Assembly: GCF_003008575.1 (NCBI RefSeq)
Contig: NZ_CP027667.1
Coordinates: 1,120,501 to 1,184,500, forward strand
Length of the DNA: 64,000 bases
Direction: 5' to 3'
DNA from: Melaminivora suipulveris
GTDB lineage: Bacteria; Pseudomonadota; Gammaproteobacteria; Burkholderiales; Burkholderiaceae_C
The notes beneath the pieces are model-generated. The model was not told the DNA's origin. It worked only from the letters and a program-made list of their open reading frames with translations, and searched no databases. Within the stretch, counting starts at the first letter, position 1, and the number at the start of each line of letters is the position of its first letter. Shown piece after piece: positions 34,744-42,602 of the stretch. The translations under genes were made by a program, and so were the position numbers.

Positions 34744-34806
34744 CAAACAAATTGATAGCTGATTGCGCTTGATTTGTAACGGCTTGCGCATGATTTGACT
34801 CTGAGA
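34744..34806 (+). repeat. Dispersed intergenic repeat copy
   Basis: Contains TTGATAGCTGATTGCGCTTG, then TTGTAACGGCTTGCGC, then ATGATTTGACTCTGAGAG. The first and last blocks match the copy at 5555-5620, while the middle has diverged. It lies in the 243-bp gap between the two acyltransferase genes, in which I see no further gene. Confidence 0.6.
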
Positions 34807-34878
34807 GTCGCGTCAGACAAGCGAAGGTAACGAAAGTTTCTGTTGCGGTCCAGCCCGCGCGCAAACGCTCGGACACGC

Positions 34879-35928
34879 CTAGGCGCCCGCTGCCGCAAGA
34901 GGGCGCCGACGGTTGAGCACGCCCTTGAGCCGCAGCGCTGGCGCCTCCACCAAATGCCACGAGGCATAACCCGCCGCCGTCGCCAACAGCACCGACAACG
35001 GCAGGCTGGCTGCGAACGGCATCTGCGGCCAGGTGGCCTGCACCGCCTGCGCGATCGGGCAGCCCAGCAGGTAAATGCCATAAGACGGGTCGCCCGCGCG
35101 TTGTAACTTTCCCATCGGGCGCGCGCGCCGCGTGCCCAACCAGACGATGAGCGGCGCCAGCAGCAGGAGCCCGGCCGTATGCTCCAGCTTCGCGCCAAAA
35201 AATAGCAGCGCCGCCAGCGGCAGCGCGGCTGCCAAGAGCGCTCGCGCATGGCGCTCGAAGGCATCGCGGTGCAGCGCGATCAGGCTGCCAAAGGCAAAGT
35301 AGGCCGGGTATTCGTACCAGTGGCGCATGGTGCCCGTCAGATCGGCGTTGCGCTGCGTCAGGAAGAACAGCAGATAGGCGATGCACGACCAGGTCGCCAC
35401 GCACCGCTGGCGCAGCAAGCCGAGGATGCCGGCGGCGCCCAAAACGGCGTAGCACATCAGCTCCATGGGGATGGTCCACAGCGGGCCGTTCATCAAGCCC
35501 GCCAGCGGGTTGTTTGCAAAGACCTGCGGCATGTCGGTATAAGCCTTGACCAGCAGGAGGTTGCGCCAGTGCTCCAGCGTGGCCGGATGGGTCAGGAACT
35601 CGCGCACCGGCAGCGCAGTGAAAAGCGGCCCGAACAGCAGCACGTCGGCCAGCACCGCGACCAGCATCCCCGGCCACAGCCGCAGCAGGCGCTTGGCGGC
35701 AAAGACGCCGGCGCGCGGGTCGCGCAGCCAGCTCAAGGTGACCAAGTAGCCGCTGATGGTGAAAAACGTCATGACCGCGACGCCGCCCACCATGTCCGAG
35801 TGCAGCCAGGCCGGCGGGCGCGTGCCGGTGATGTGGAAGTGGTGGCTGAAGATCACCGCCGCTGCTGCCGCCATGCGCAGCGCGTTGAAGACGTTGGCGT
35901 GTTCGCCTGGCTGCCGCGGCGTACCCAT
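34879..35928 (-). CDS. Second acyltransferase 3 family membrane protein
   Basis: 349 residues, same family as the next gene downstream (33520-34635) and sharing its organisation: FNALRMAAAAAVIFSHHFHI (active-site histidines), VAVMTFFTISGYLVTLSWLR, KRLLRLWPGMLVAVLADVLL, NGPLWTIPMELMCYAVLG, and SYGIYLLGCPIAQAVQA near the end. The two are clearly different, so they probably acylate different sugars or positions rather than being a recent duplication. It is separated from the methyltransferase gene upstream by nine bases, indicating one transcript. Confidence 0.9.
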   Translation of the reverse strand: MGTPRQPGEHANVFNALRMAAAAAVIFSHHFHITGTRPPAWLHSDMVGGVAVMTFFTISGYLVTLSWLRDPRAGVFAAKRLLRLWPGMLVAVLADVLLFGPLFTALPVREFLTHPATLEHWRNLLLVKAYTDMPQVFANNPLAGLMNGPLWTIPMELMCYAVLGAAGILGLLRQRCVATWSCIAYLLFFLTQRNADLTGTMRHWYEYPAYFAFGSLIALHRDAFERHARALLAAALPLAALLFFGAKLEHTAGLLLLAPLIVWLGTRRARPMGKLQRAGDPSYGIYLLGCPIAQAVQATWPQMPFAASLPLSVLLATAAGYASWHLVEAPALRLKGVLNRRRPLAAAGA

Positions 35929-35937
35929 TGCGTGCGC

Positions 35938-36810
35938 TCAGGTCCTGCGCAGCAGCAGCAGGATCTCGTTGTTGAGCAGCCGCTCGCGCGGGTGGCGCTC
36001 TGCCAGCGTCTGAGGGACATCCATCTCCACGCAGCGGCGCTCCTGGCGCTCGATGGCGAAGCCGGCCTGGCCGGCGAGATCGACCAATTCGTCCGCGGTC
36101 AGGCGGTTGAGCTGCTGGTACTCCTTGAACACAAAACGCTTGTAGCCTTCCACGCCAAAGTCGGCAAAGCCAAAATCCACCTCATCCGCAGCGATCGGGC
36201 CCTGGTGCGCTTCAATGATGCGCCACAACTCGTCCTCGGAGGCCAGCAGGTGGTGCCAGGGCACGTCGTCGTAGCGACGCAGGTGCGAACCCCAGGGCGA
36301 GTAAAACAGCGGCTCGATCTGCAAAAAAAACACACCGCCCGGCCGCAGGCATTCGTGCAGGTCGCGCAGGATGGGCAGCAGCTGCTCGCGCTGCACATGC
36401 TCGAAGGTGGACCAACTCACGATCGCGTCCATGCTGCCGCAGCGCGGCGCCAGCGGCGTGCCCGGCGCAATGGTCTCGAACGTCAGCGCCGAGGGCAGGC
36501 GCGCCATGCCCAGCTGCTCGCGTGCGATGCGCGGCAGTTTGGCGTATTCTCGGCGGATGTCCACGCCGTGGATGGCCGTGACGCCGTGGCGCAGCGCGAG
36601 CGCCAGATCGGTGATGCCATCGCCGCAGCCAAAATTCAGCAGCCGTGCGCGGCTCAAATCCACCCCGCCGTAAGCAAGCCACTGCTGCACCACCTCGGCG
36701 GCATAGTCGAAATGCGCGCGAAACCATTCATCGCTGATGCGCGCAGCATCCCACGTCGCAATGCCAAAAGTGCGCTCGCGCAAGCGCGTCAGCCAGTGCG
36801 CCGCTCTCAC
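35938..36810 (-). CDS. SAM-dependent methyltransferase (polysaccharide cluster)
   Basis: 290 residues with the class I motif LLNFGCGDGITDLALAL (about residues 58-74), motif II ALTFETIAPG region, and VSWSTFEHVQREQLLPILRDL followed by RPGGVFFLQIEP. It probably methylates a sugar in the exported glycan. The GTG start at 36810 overlaps the stop of the upstream methyltransferase as GTGA and gives a natural N-terminus. The longer frame from 36903 lies over that upstream gene. Confidence 0.82.
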   Translation of the reverse strand: MRAAHWLTRLRERTFGIATWDAARISDEWFRAHFDYAAEVVQQWLAYGGVDLSRARLLNFGCGDGITDLALALRHGVTAIHGVDIRREYAKLPRIAREQLGMARLPSALTFETIAPGTPLAPRCGSMDAIVSWSTFEHVQREQLLPILRDLHECLRPGGVFFLQIEPLFYSPWGSHLRRYDDVPWHHLLASEDELWRIIEAHQGPIAADEVDFGFADFGVEGYKRFVFKEYQQLNRLTADELVDLAGQAGFAIERQERRCVEMDVPQTLAERHPRERLLNNEILLLLRRT

Positions 36811-37715
36811 GTGCCCTCGCCCGCCGCCTTGCGCAGCACCCAGGCGTCCTGGTGGTTCCAGAAATGCACCGCTGAGCTGTGCACCAGACTGGCCGCGCCA
36901 CATTCTTCGGCGATGCGCGCGCGCACAAAATCCTGCGAGGTGAACGTGGTGCCGTATTCGTTCTTGTCGATGGCCTGCGACTCGCTGGAGGGCGCAAAAA
37001 AGAACCCCTCGGCGTCGAGTTGCACGTTGTCATAGGCCGCGGCCTTGGCGCCGTGGGTGCTGAAGACCAGCAAGCCGGCCGGCGTCACCGCTTGGTACAG
37101 CTGCGCCAGCCAGCGCCCCCACGTGCTGCGCGGCAGGTGGCTGAACAGCGAGAGCACGAACACCAGCTCGTAGCGCTGCGGCCATCGCACGTCTTCAGGC
37201 CGACTCGCCGAAACAAATCCCTGCACACCGAACGTGTTGCGCGCGAATTCCACGGCGCCCGGCACCACATCGGAGACGGCGATGCGATCGGTGCCCAGCG
37301 CCTTGACCAGATGCCGCGTGAAGCGGCCGTGGCCGCTGGCAAACTCCAGTACGCGCGGCGTGGCCAGCAGCGGCTGGCCCACCGTCTCCAGCAGCAGCAT
37401 CAGCTCGGCCAGGGTGCGCCAGCCATCAGCCAGATAGTCGCGCAAGGGATTGCGGCTGGACGGGTGATCCGCGAAGAAAGCAAAAATGTCGTCCTGCGCG
37501 CTGATGGTGCAATCCAGGCCCATGATGTTGGAATATGAGCCGCCCAGGCCATGGCCCTCGATCAGCGCGTGGGCATCCAACAGCGTGTCGCGCTCATCGC
37601 GCGCGCGCGCCAGCACCTGTGCCGCGCCTGCACGGTCGCCTTGGGCCAGTAGTTGCTGGCCCTCCAGCAGCAGGAGCTGGCCCTGGCTCATGGCCTCGTC
37701 GTGGGTGTGTGTCAT
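36807..37715 (-). CDS. Class I SAM-dependent methyltransferase with N-terminal helical region
   Basis: 302 residues. A TPR-like Gln/Ala/Leu-rich helical stretch (about 10-45) precedes the methyltransferase domain: VLEFASGHGRFTRHLVKAL (motif I, about residues 126-144), IAVSDVVPGAVEFARNTFG and LVFVLSLFSHLPRSTWGRWL. The target is unknown; context suggests O- or N-methylation of a glycan residue. It is placed right after the Wzt gene, and in ABC-transporter-dependent O-antigen systems a terminal methyl group recognised by the Wzt C-terminal domain licenses export. That link is inferred. Confidence 0.85.
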   Translation of the reverse strand: MTHTHDEAMSQGQLLLLEGQQLLAQGDRAGAAQVLARARDERDTLLDAHALIEGHGLGGSYSNIMGLDCTISAQDDIFAFFADHPSSRNPLRDYLADGWRTLAELMLLLETVGQPLLATPRVLEFASGHGRFTRHLVKALGTDRIAVSDVVPGAVEFARNTFGVQGFVSASRPEDVRWPQRYELVFVLSLFSHLPRSTWGRWLAQLYQAVTPAGLLVFSTHGAKAAAYDNVQLDAEGFFFAPSSESQAIDKNEYGTTFTSQDFVRARIAEECGAASLVHSSAVHFWNHQDAWVLRKAAGEGT

Positions 37716-37730
37716 GCAGCGAGTAATTAT

Positions 37731-38975
37731 CTAGCTCCAGTGGTGTGGCAGCCGCACCAAACCCGGCAGCGGCTTGGGGAAGATGAAGCGAAAGTGCATG
37801 AACTGAAACCACTGGTCATACACCGCCAGCCCGGTCTCGTCGAACAAAAAGGCGCTGATGACGTAGCTGCCGCTGTGCAGAGGCAGATCGGGGAAGGTGA
37901 GCACCGCGCGCCAAGTGCCGTCGGCCAGTTGCACCGGTACAGCGCCGTCTTCGTGCGTGGCCAGCGAGGTGATGCCCACGCCCTGCGACTGCTCGATCAT
38001 GAAGCCGATGTGCGGACACTCGGCGCCCCGGCCGCGCGCGGTGATGGTCACGACCAAATCACTGCTCTGAAGCAGACGCGGCTGGCCGTCATGCTCGTCA
38101 TGCAGATTGGCAACTTCCACGGAAACGATGTGTGCTCCGCCTCGTTCAGCAGGGGGCGCGATCTGGTCGGCTGCGACAGCGGACGCCGGTTGTGGCGAAA
38201 GGCTGGCGCGATCATCGTCGGCCAGTATCTCGCGTTTTCGGCTGTGCAGATCATATCCGGCCAAGACCTCCTCGGTCGGACCGAACCGCTCGACCTGTCC
38301 ACCCTCGAGCCACAAAGCCGCATCGCAGAGATGGCGAATGTGGTAGGGACTGTGGGAACAAAACAGGATCGTGCATCCGTTTTTGCGGAACGCCAGAATG
38401 CGCTCGATGCATTTCTTCTGAAAGTGCTGATCACCCACTGCCAGCGCCTCATCAATGATGAGCAGATCTGGTTGGACAGCAGTCACGAGTGCGAAAGCCA
38501 ACCGCACGGCCATGCCGGAAGAGTAGGTCTTGACGGGTCTGTCCAACGCTTCGCCAAGCTCGCTGAACGCGATGATCTCCGGCTCCAGCCGATGCATCTG
38601 CTCCGGGTCAATGCCGATCAAGCTTGCACCGAAGTACAAATTGTCGCGCCCGCTGAAGTCAGGATGGAAGCCCGCACCCAGCTCCAAAATGGCCGTCACA
38701 CGCCCCACACGCTCTATGGTGCCGGTCGACGGCCGCAGTGTTCCCGCCAGCAGCTTCAGCAACGTGCTCTTGCCTGCTCCGTTGTCACCGATGACACCTA
38801 TGCATTGGCCTCGCACAAGGCTGAATGAGACCCCGCGAAGCGCCCAATGACTGCGATGGCGCGCACGGCCGGTCAAAAGAGATTGGAAACGCTGGCGCGG
38901 TGAGGTATACAACTTGTACTCCTTGCCAAGCTCGGTCACCCGAAGTACCACGCTTTCCTCCGTGTGCGATTTCAC
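37731..38975 (-). CDS. wzt: Polysaccharide ABC exporter ATP-binding protein with C-terminal glycan-binding domain (Wzt)
   Basis: 414 residues. ATPase domain about 10-245: Walker A GDNGAGKS, the Wzt-specific RVTAILELGAGFHPDFSGRD, signature variant KTYSSGMAVRLAFAL, Walker B LLIIDEALAVGD, H-loop LFCSHS. After a linker (about 250-280) comes a beta-sandwich of about 130 residues (IVSVEVANLHDEHDG ... SYVISAFLFDETGLAVYDQW) typical of Wzt C-terminal domains that recognise a modified non-reducing end of the chain. It powers export of finished lipid-linked polysaccharide through Wzm. It overlaps the wzm stop by four bases (ATGA). Confidence 0.9.
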   Translation of the reverse strand: MKSHTEESVVLRVTELGKEYKLYTSPRQRFQSLLTGRARHRSHWALRGVSFSLVRGQCIGVIGDNGAGKSTLLKLLAGTLRPSTGTIERVGRVTAILELGAGFHPDFSGRDNLYFGASLIGIDPEQMHRLEPEIIAFSELGEALDRPVKTYSSGMAVRLAFALVTAVQPDLLIIDEALAVGDQHFQKKCIERILAFRKNGCTILFCSHSPYHIRHLCDAALWLEGGQVERFGPTEEVLAGYDLHSRKREILADDDRASLSPQPASAVAADQIAPPAERGGAHIVSVEVANLHDEHDGQPRLLQSSDLVVTITARGRGAECPHIGFMIEQSQGVGITSLATHEDGAVPVQLADGTWRAVLTFPDLPLHSGSYVISAFLFDETGLAVYDQWFQFMHFRFIFPKPLPGLVRLPHHWS

Positions 38976-39772
38976 AGCCAGTCCACCAATTGTTCACGGC
39001 TTCGACCCACCACTACGCCGAGCGCGACTGCCAGCGCTGCGGTCCAGCCGAGGCTGACCAGCCACACACTGGAGGACGGCCAGGCCCCTTGCAACAGCAC
39101 TTGCTGATAGCCCACCACCAACGCAGTCATCGGGTTGAACCAAAGCACCCACCGCCAGCGCTCTGGAAAAAGAGCAAGAGGAAACAGGATCGGCGATAGG
39201 TAGATCCCCACAGACAGCAAAAAACCAACCGCTTGCACCGTGTCGCGCAGTGCTGCTGCCAAGATAGCGAATAGGTAACCCAACAACAGGCAGAGCAGGA
39301 GTTGAAGAGCCAACAGTGGCAACAATGCCGCCACCCCTGCGCGGAAGTGGTGCACAGGTGTATATGCCAACGCTACAAGAACAAGAAGAGGGCCATAGAT
39401 CACGGCGCTCGCCAGGACCGAGCGCACAACAAACAGCACGGGCGGCAGCGGATTTTTCTGCAGTAGGCTGCCGGCTTCCAAAAGGCTGTTCATGCCGCGC
39501 TGCACTGCATCGGAAAACGCCATCCACGGCAGCGCGCCCACGATGAGGAAGGTTCCAACGGCGCGGGTAGGCGCGCCGGGTCCCAGCCTCATCGAGAAGA
39601 CTACGTCGAAAACGAGGTAGTACGCCGCCACCGTCAACAAAGGCTGGAGATAAGGCCAAGCGACACCGGCCGCCGTCCCCGCGTACCGCGAGGCCACCTC
39701 ACGCCGCGTCAGGACCCATACCAGCGAGCGAGCCGACCAAACAGCGCGCAGCTCTTCCAACAACCCATTCAT
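38972..39772 (-). CDS. wzm: Polysaccharide ABC exporter permease (Wzm)
   Basis: 266 residues of the ABC-2 membrane family with six hydrophobic segments (PYLQPLLTVAAYYLVFDVV, LALQLLLCLLLGYLFAILAA, VGFLLSVGIYLSPILFPLAL). The N-terminal LVWVLTRREVASRYAGTAAGVAW is the usual cytoplasmic entry, and the C-terminal WFNPMTALVVGYQQVLL is typical of Wzm/KpsM-like permeases. The ATG at 39772 was chosen because upstream frame extension only reads across the preceding gene. It overlaps wzt. Base composition here and in the isomerase gene looks somewhat less GC-rich than in the fad region. Confidence 0.9.
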   Translation of the reverse strand: MNGLLEELRAVWSARSLVWVLTRREVASRYAGTAAGVAWPYLQPLLTVAAYYLVFDVVFSMRLGPGAPTRAVGTFLIVGALPWMAFSDAVQRGMNSLLEAGSLLQKNPLPPVLFVVRSVLASAVIYGPLLVLVALAYTPVHHFRAGVAALLPLLALQLLLCLLLGYLFAILAAALRDTVQAVGFLLSVGIYLSPILFPLALFPERWRWVLWFNPMTALVVGYQQVLLQGAWPSSSVWLVSLGWTAALAVALGVVVGRSREQLVDWL

Positions 39773-39848
39773 GAACGTTATCTTGATGCAGGAACGTGAC
39801 CAGCCCAGAGAGAGCCAAACGGCTGGCCCAAACCTGCCGGACCCTTTT

Positions 39849-40784
39849 TCAGGGTTTGTCAGAAGTCGAAGTCGCAGACGACTGACGGGCAAACTCTTCG
39901 ATTGCCGGAGAGACGGCCTGTGCTTGCGCGCGGATACGCTGCGCTTCTGCCGCTCGGACTTCCTGGAGGATGGTGCCCCGCACCTCTTCGACGAGAGCGT
40001 CGCGCACTTCATCGAACGGCGGCACCCCAGGGTCTCGACGCTCGCGCAGCTGCAGGATGTGAACACCAGCATCGCCGGGGACAGGTTCACTGATGTCGCC
40101 CGTCATTCGCAGTGCAAAGGCGGCATCTCCCAATTCTCGCGTCATCCGCTCGCGCGTGAGGAACCCTAAGTCGCCCCCCTTGAGTGCGCTGCCGACATCT
40201 GCAGAGTTCTGTCTTGCCATCGCTGCAAAGTCAGCACCTTCACGCAACGCCTGGACCAATTGCCGAGCCCGCGCAAGAGTAGCCTCATCACTGCCCTTGA
40301 GGAAAATTTGATTCAACCGTACCGCCTCACCACGGGTGAACCGCGCCGGTTGTGCTTGATAGATTGCGCGCGCCTGCGCAAGCACCGCGCTGTCTGCAGG
40401 CGCATTCTGTGCGTCCAAGTATGCAAGATAAGCATCGGACAGGGCCCTATCCTGCGCGACGGCGTCTAGCGTCTGCAGATCCGCGTCCGTGCGCAGGGAC
40501 AGCTTGCGTGCCCGTTCGGCCATCACACGCCGGATGTACAAGTTCAGCGCCATCTGCTCGACGAAACGTGGCTGCTTTAACGCGTCTGTACGCATTGCAG
40601 GCGGGATGCGTTGCGCATCAGCCTGCAAGTCCCCTGCAGTAATCACGACACCTCCGCCCTCCACCAGGGGTTTGTCTGCAGCGATGGCTTGCCCCAGCGG
40701 TAACCCCGCCAGCACAAGCGCCGCAAGTACGCGGCAGGCAGAGAGAGAGAACCGCCCGAAGCGGAGAAAGGAGAACGTGCACAT
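39849..40784 (-). CDS. Periplasmic peptidyl-prolyl cis-trans isomerase (PpiC/SurA-type rotamase)
   Basis: 311 residues. Signal peptide to about residue 35 (ALVLAGLPLGQAIA), a SurA-N-like helical region (RFVEQMALNLYIRRVMAERA) and one parvulin domain (VRLNQIFLKGSDEATLARAR; SADVGSALKGGDLGFLTRERM; PGDAGVHILQLRERRDPG). It resembles the EpsD-family isomerases found in exopolysaccharide clusters and may fold an outer-membrane export component. A TTG at 40793 is an alternative start. Only 24 bp separate its ATG from the ICE end, so its native promoter has probably been displaced; an AG microsatellite (about 40737-40750) lies in the signal-peptide coding region. Confidence 0.85.
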   Translation of the reverse strand: MCTFSFLRFGRFSLSACRVLAALVLAGLPLGQAIAADKPLVEGGGVVITAGDLQADAQRIPPAMRTDALKQPRFVEQMALNLYIRRVMAERARKLSLRTDADLQTLDAVAQDRALSDAYLAYLDAQNAPADSAVLAQARAIYQAQPARFTRGEAVRLNQIFLKGSDEATLARARQLVQALREGADFAAMARQNSADVGSALKGGDLGFLTRERMTRELGDAAFALRMTGDISEPVPGDAGVHILQLRERRDPGVPPFDEVRDALVEEVRGTILQEVRAAEAQRIRAQAQAVSPAIEEFARQSSATSTSDKP

Positions 40785-40808
40785 CGCTGTCAATGTTCAA
40801 TTGTGGAA

Positions 40809-40816
40809 ATAAAAAA
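40809..40816 (-). other. Candidate ICE attachment site core (ATAAAAAA = TTTTTTAT on minus strand)
   Basis: Tn4371-family elements are described as recombining at an 8-bp TTTTTYAT sequence, and ATAAAAAA is its exact reverse complement with Y = T. It occurs between the last chromosomal gene (start codon at 40784) and the terminal ICE gene DUF2274, where this end must lie. On the ICE side follow TGTCCGCTGTCAAG and a longer inverted repeat. The partner site is outside the window, so the direct repeat cannot be confirmed here. Confidence 0.6.
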
Positions 40817-41089
40817 TGTCCGCTGTCAAGTCTCTAATGCGGATATGCAGCGGTGCGAAAGGTCTTACGGGGCAATGGGTTAGGCCAGATTCGACCTTTC
40901 GCGTGCGCTCGCCGCTTTTCGAGCTAGGTGCCGCATAGGCGCTTCGTGGTGGTGAGCGCAGGGGCATCGCAGCGGGCAAGGTCGCATTGCCATCATAGCC
41001 TCGGCTTGTCGCCGCCCAGCTCCCAAAGCGAAGCGCAGCCCGTGGGCTGCGCTTTCGTTGGTGGCGCGATGACAAGGGTATCCGCGTCG
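40817..41089. other. Non-coding terminal segment of the ICE with inverted repeats
   Basis: No convincing gene is present in these 273 bp. Two structures are visible. GCGAAAGGTC (40855-40864) faces GACCTTTCGC (40893-40902), a perfect 10-bp inverted repeat with a 28-base spacer, placed where recombinase arm sites could be. An 11-bp hairpin follows at 41031-41054. Terminal non-coding DNA next to att is usual for tyrosine-recombinase elements. Confidence 0.6.
41031..41054 (-). terminator. Strong hairpin after the DUF2274 gene, probable terminator of the trb operon
   Basis: AAGCGCAGCCC (41031-41041) and GGGCTGCGCTT (41044-41054) form an 11-bp perfect stem with a two-base loop, 36 bp past the DUF2274 stop on the minus strand. 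On that strand the stem is followed by CGCTTTGGG, with only a short T-run, so termination strength is uncertain. Confidence 0.55.
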
Positions 41090-41341
41090 TCAGAGCTGTT
41101 TCGGTTTCGGTGGTGAGGCCCTGGTCATCGCTCCCTTCCGGAATCCCCGATCCCCCGCCATGAACGCTTCCAGCATGTGCGGAATCAGCGTCGCCGCATC
41201 CACAGCCTCGCCATACGCTTGTGCGTGAAGCGCAGCGTACTGGTCGAGGTCGGCTTTCAAGCTGACCGGGCATGCAAAGGTCAGCTTGGTGGATTCAAGT
41301 TTCGGCAACGGCCCGAGGCGGAGCTTTTTCGTCGTACTCAT
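41090..41341 (-). CDS. DUF2274 domain protein of the ICE conjugation module
   Basis: 83 residues: KLRLGPLPKLESTKLTFACP, LKADLDQYAALHAQAYGEAV and a C-terminal basic tail. The family is small, cytoplasmic and RHH-like in its pattern (strand then two helices), suggesting possible DNA binding, but its role is unknown. It regularly ends the trb operon of Tn4371-like ICEs. The ATG overlaps the trbI stop (ATGA). It is the outermost gene on this end of the element. Confidence 0.85.
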   Translation of the reverse strand: MSTTKKLRLGPLPKLESTKLTFACPVSLKADLDQYAALHAQAYGEAVDAATLIPHMLEAFMAGDRGFRKGAMTRASPPKPKQL

Positions 41342-42600
41342 CGCGTAGTCCCCCTCTGGTAGAACAAGGGCTGGTAAGGACGGAGCTGCAAATCGCGGTT
41401 GGCGACGATCCGCACCGACAACCCCGGCCGCGCCGTCAGCGTCGGCTGGATGTTCATGTTGCGCCGGGTCAGCTCCTGGCCCACCTGGTTCACGCTGTCC
41501 TGCAAGCCATCGCGCCCAGCGATGATGATGCGGTTGCCATCCTGCCGGTTCTCCGGCGCGGCCAGCTCGGCGCCCACGCCCAGCAACGTGGTCAGCGCCG
41601 CGCCGGCAAGGATGCGGCCCCAGTGCCGGTCAATCTCGTCTTCCACGCCGGCATAGCCTGCCGGATCAGTGCCCACGAGGTTGTCCAGCGTTAGGGAAGA
41701 CGTATCTGGCAGGATGATCCGGTTCCACACCATCTGCACCCGGCTCTGGCCGTAGCTGACCTGGCTGTTGTATCGGCCCAGGATGCGCGAGCCCTGTGGG
41801 ATCAGCAGGAACTTGCCGGTGGCCGTGTCATAAACCGGCTCCGTCACCGTGGCGATCACATCGCCCGGCAGGTCGGACTTGATGCCCGTCACCAGCGCTG
41901 CCGCAATCACCGTCCCCGCCATGACCTGGTACGGCGAGGCCGGCATCTGGAGATTGCCGGAATTGCGGGTTTCCGTAGTACCGCCTTTCAGGAAGGCTTC
42001 TTTTTGCTCCTGCCGGTTCTGCACCGTGGTCGGATCGGCTGGCTGGGTCGCGGTCGAGGCTGGCCCGGCGGCCAGCGGGTCGAAGGCCGCCATGGCGCTG
42101 GGTGCACCGGGTGCCTCTTGCGCGGCAGCGCCAGCGGTTTGTCCCGGCTTGCCCGAGCGGAAGAACACCGACGAAGCCGCCGCTGCTTCCGCCTCCTTGC
42201 GCAAGGCATCTTCGGGATCATGGCCCGGCGGCGCATAGGTGGGCGTCATCGGCTGCTGCGAGGCCACGATCGCCGGGCCGAGATCGCCCGGCAGCGGCGG
42301 CCCCAACTCCGGTACCTTCGGCAGCTTGGAGTAGTCCGAAGGCAAGCCATCCAGCCCTTCGGACTTGGACACGCGATCGACGTTGTAAAGCTCTGTCTGG
42401 TCGTTGGCACCGCGTCGGTGCGGTTGCAGCGACCAGATCGTGGCGCCGAGCACGGCGACCGACAGGCCGCCAGTGAGGATGGCCAAGGTGCGCCGGTTCA
42501 GGCGCGTGACCGGGCGCGGTTGAGCGCGCAGCGCCACCGCCTCGGGCGCCACCTTGCCCGCCTGTGGCGTGGCGAGGTCGGGAGTGTCATCTTGGTTCAT
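41338..42600 (-). CDS. trbI: Conjugal transfer protein TrbI (VirB10-like)
   Basis: 420 residues. One membrane segment after a short cytoplasmic head (RRTLAILTGGLSVAVLGATIW, about 38-58), a proline/alanine-rich periplasmic linker, and a VirB10 C-terminal domain: YQVMAGTVIAAALVTGIKSD, IPQGSRILGRYNSQVSYGQS, LAAPENRQDGNRI. It spans the envelope and joins the inner-membrane ATPases to the outer-membrane pore of the type IV secretion channel. Stop of trbG lies two bases upstream of its start; DUF2274 overlaps its end. Confidence 0.93.
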   Translation of the reverse strand: MNQDDTPDLATPQAGKVAPEAVALRAQPRPVTRLNRRTLAILTGGLSVAVLGATIWSLQPHRRGANDQTELYNVDRVSKSEGLDGLPSDYSKLPKVPELGPPLPGDLGPAIVASQQPMTPTYAPPGHDPEDALRKEAEAAAASSVFFRSGKPGQTAGAAAQEAPGAPSAMAAFDPLAAGPASTATQPADPTTVQNRQEQKEAFLKGGTTETRNSGNLQMPASPYQVMAGTVIAAALVTGIKSDLPGDVIATVTEPVYDTATGKFLLIPQGSRILGRYNSQVSYGQSRVQMVWNRIILPDTSSLTLDNLVGTDPAGYAGVEDEIDRHWGRILAGAALTTLLGVGAELAAPENRQDGNRIIIAGRDGLQDSVNQVGQELTRRNMNIQPTLTARPGLSVRIVANRDLQLRPYQPLFYQRGTTR

Positions 42601-42602
42601 GG

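Noticed and set aside
40785..41273. Open frame of 158 codons across the ICE junction on the minus strand
   Set aside because: It runs over the att site, the hairpin and the end of DUF2274 with no family resemblance, and no ribosome site was seen.
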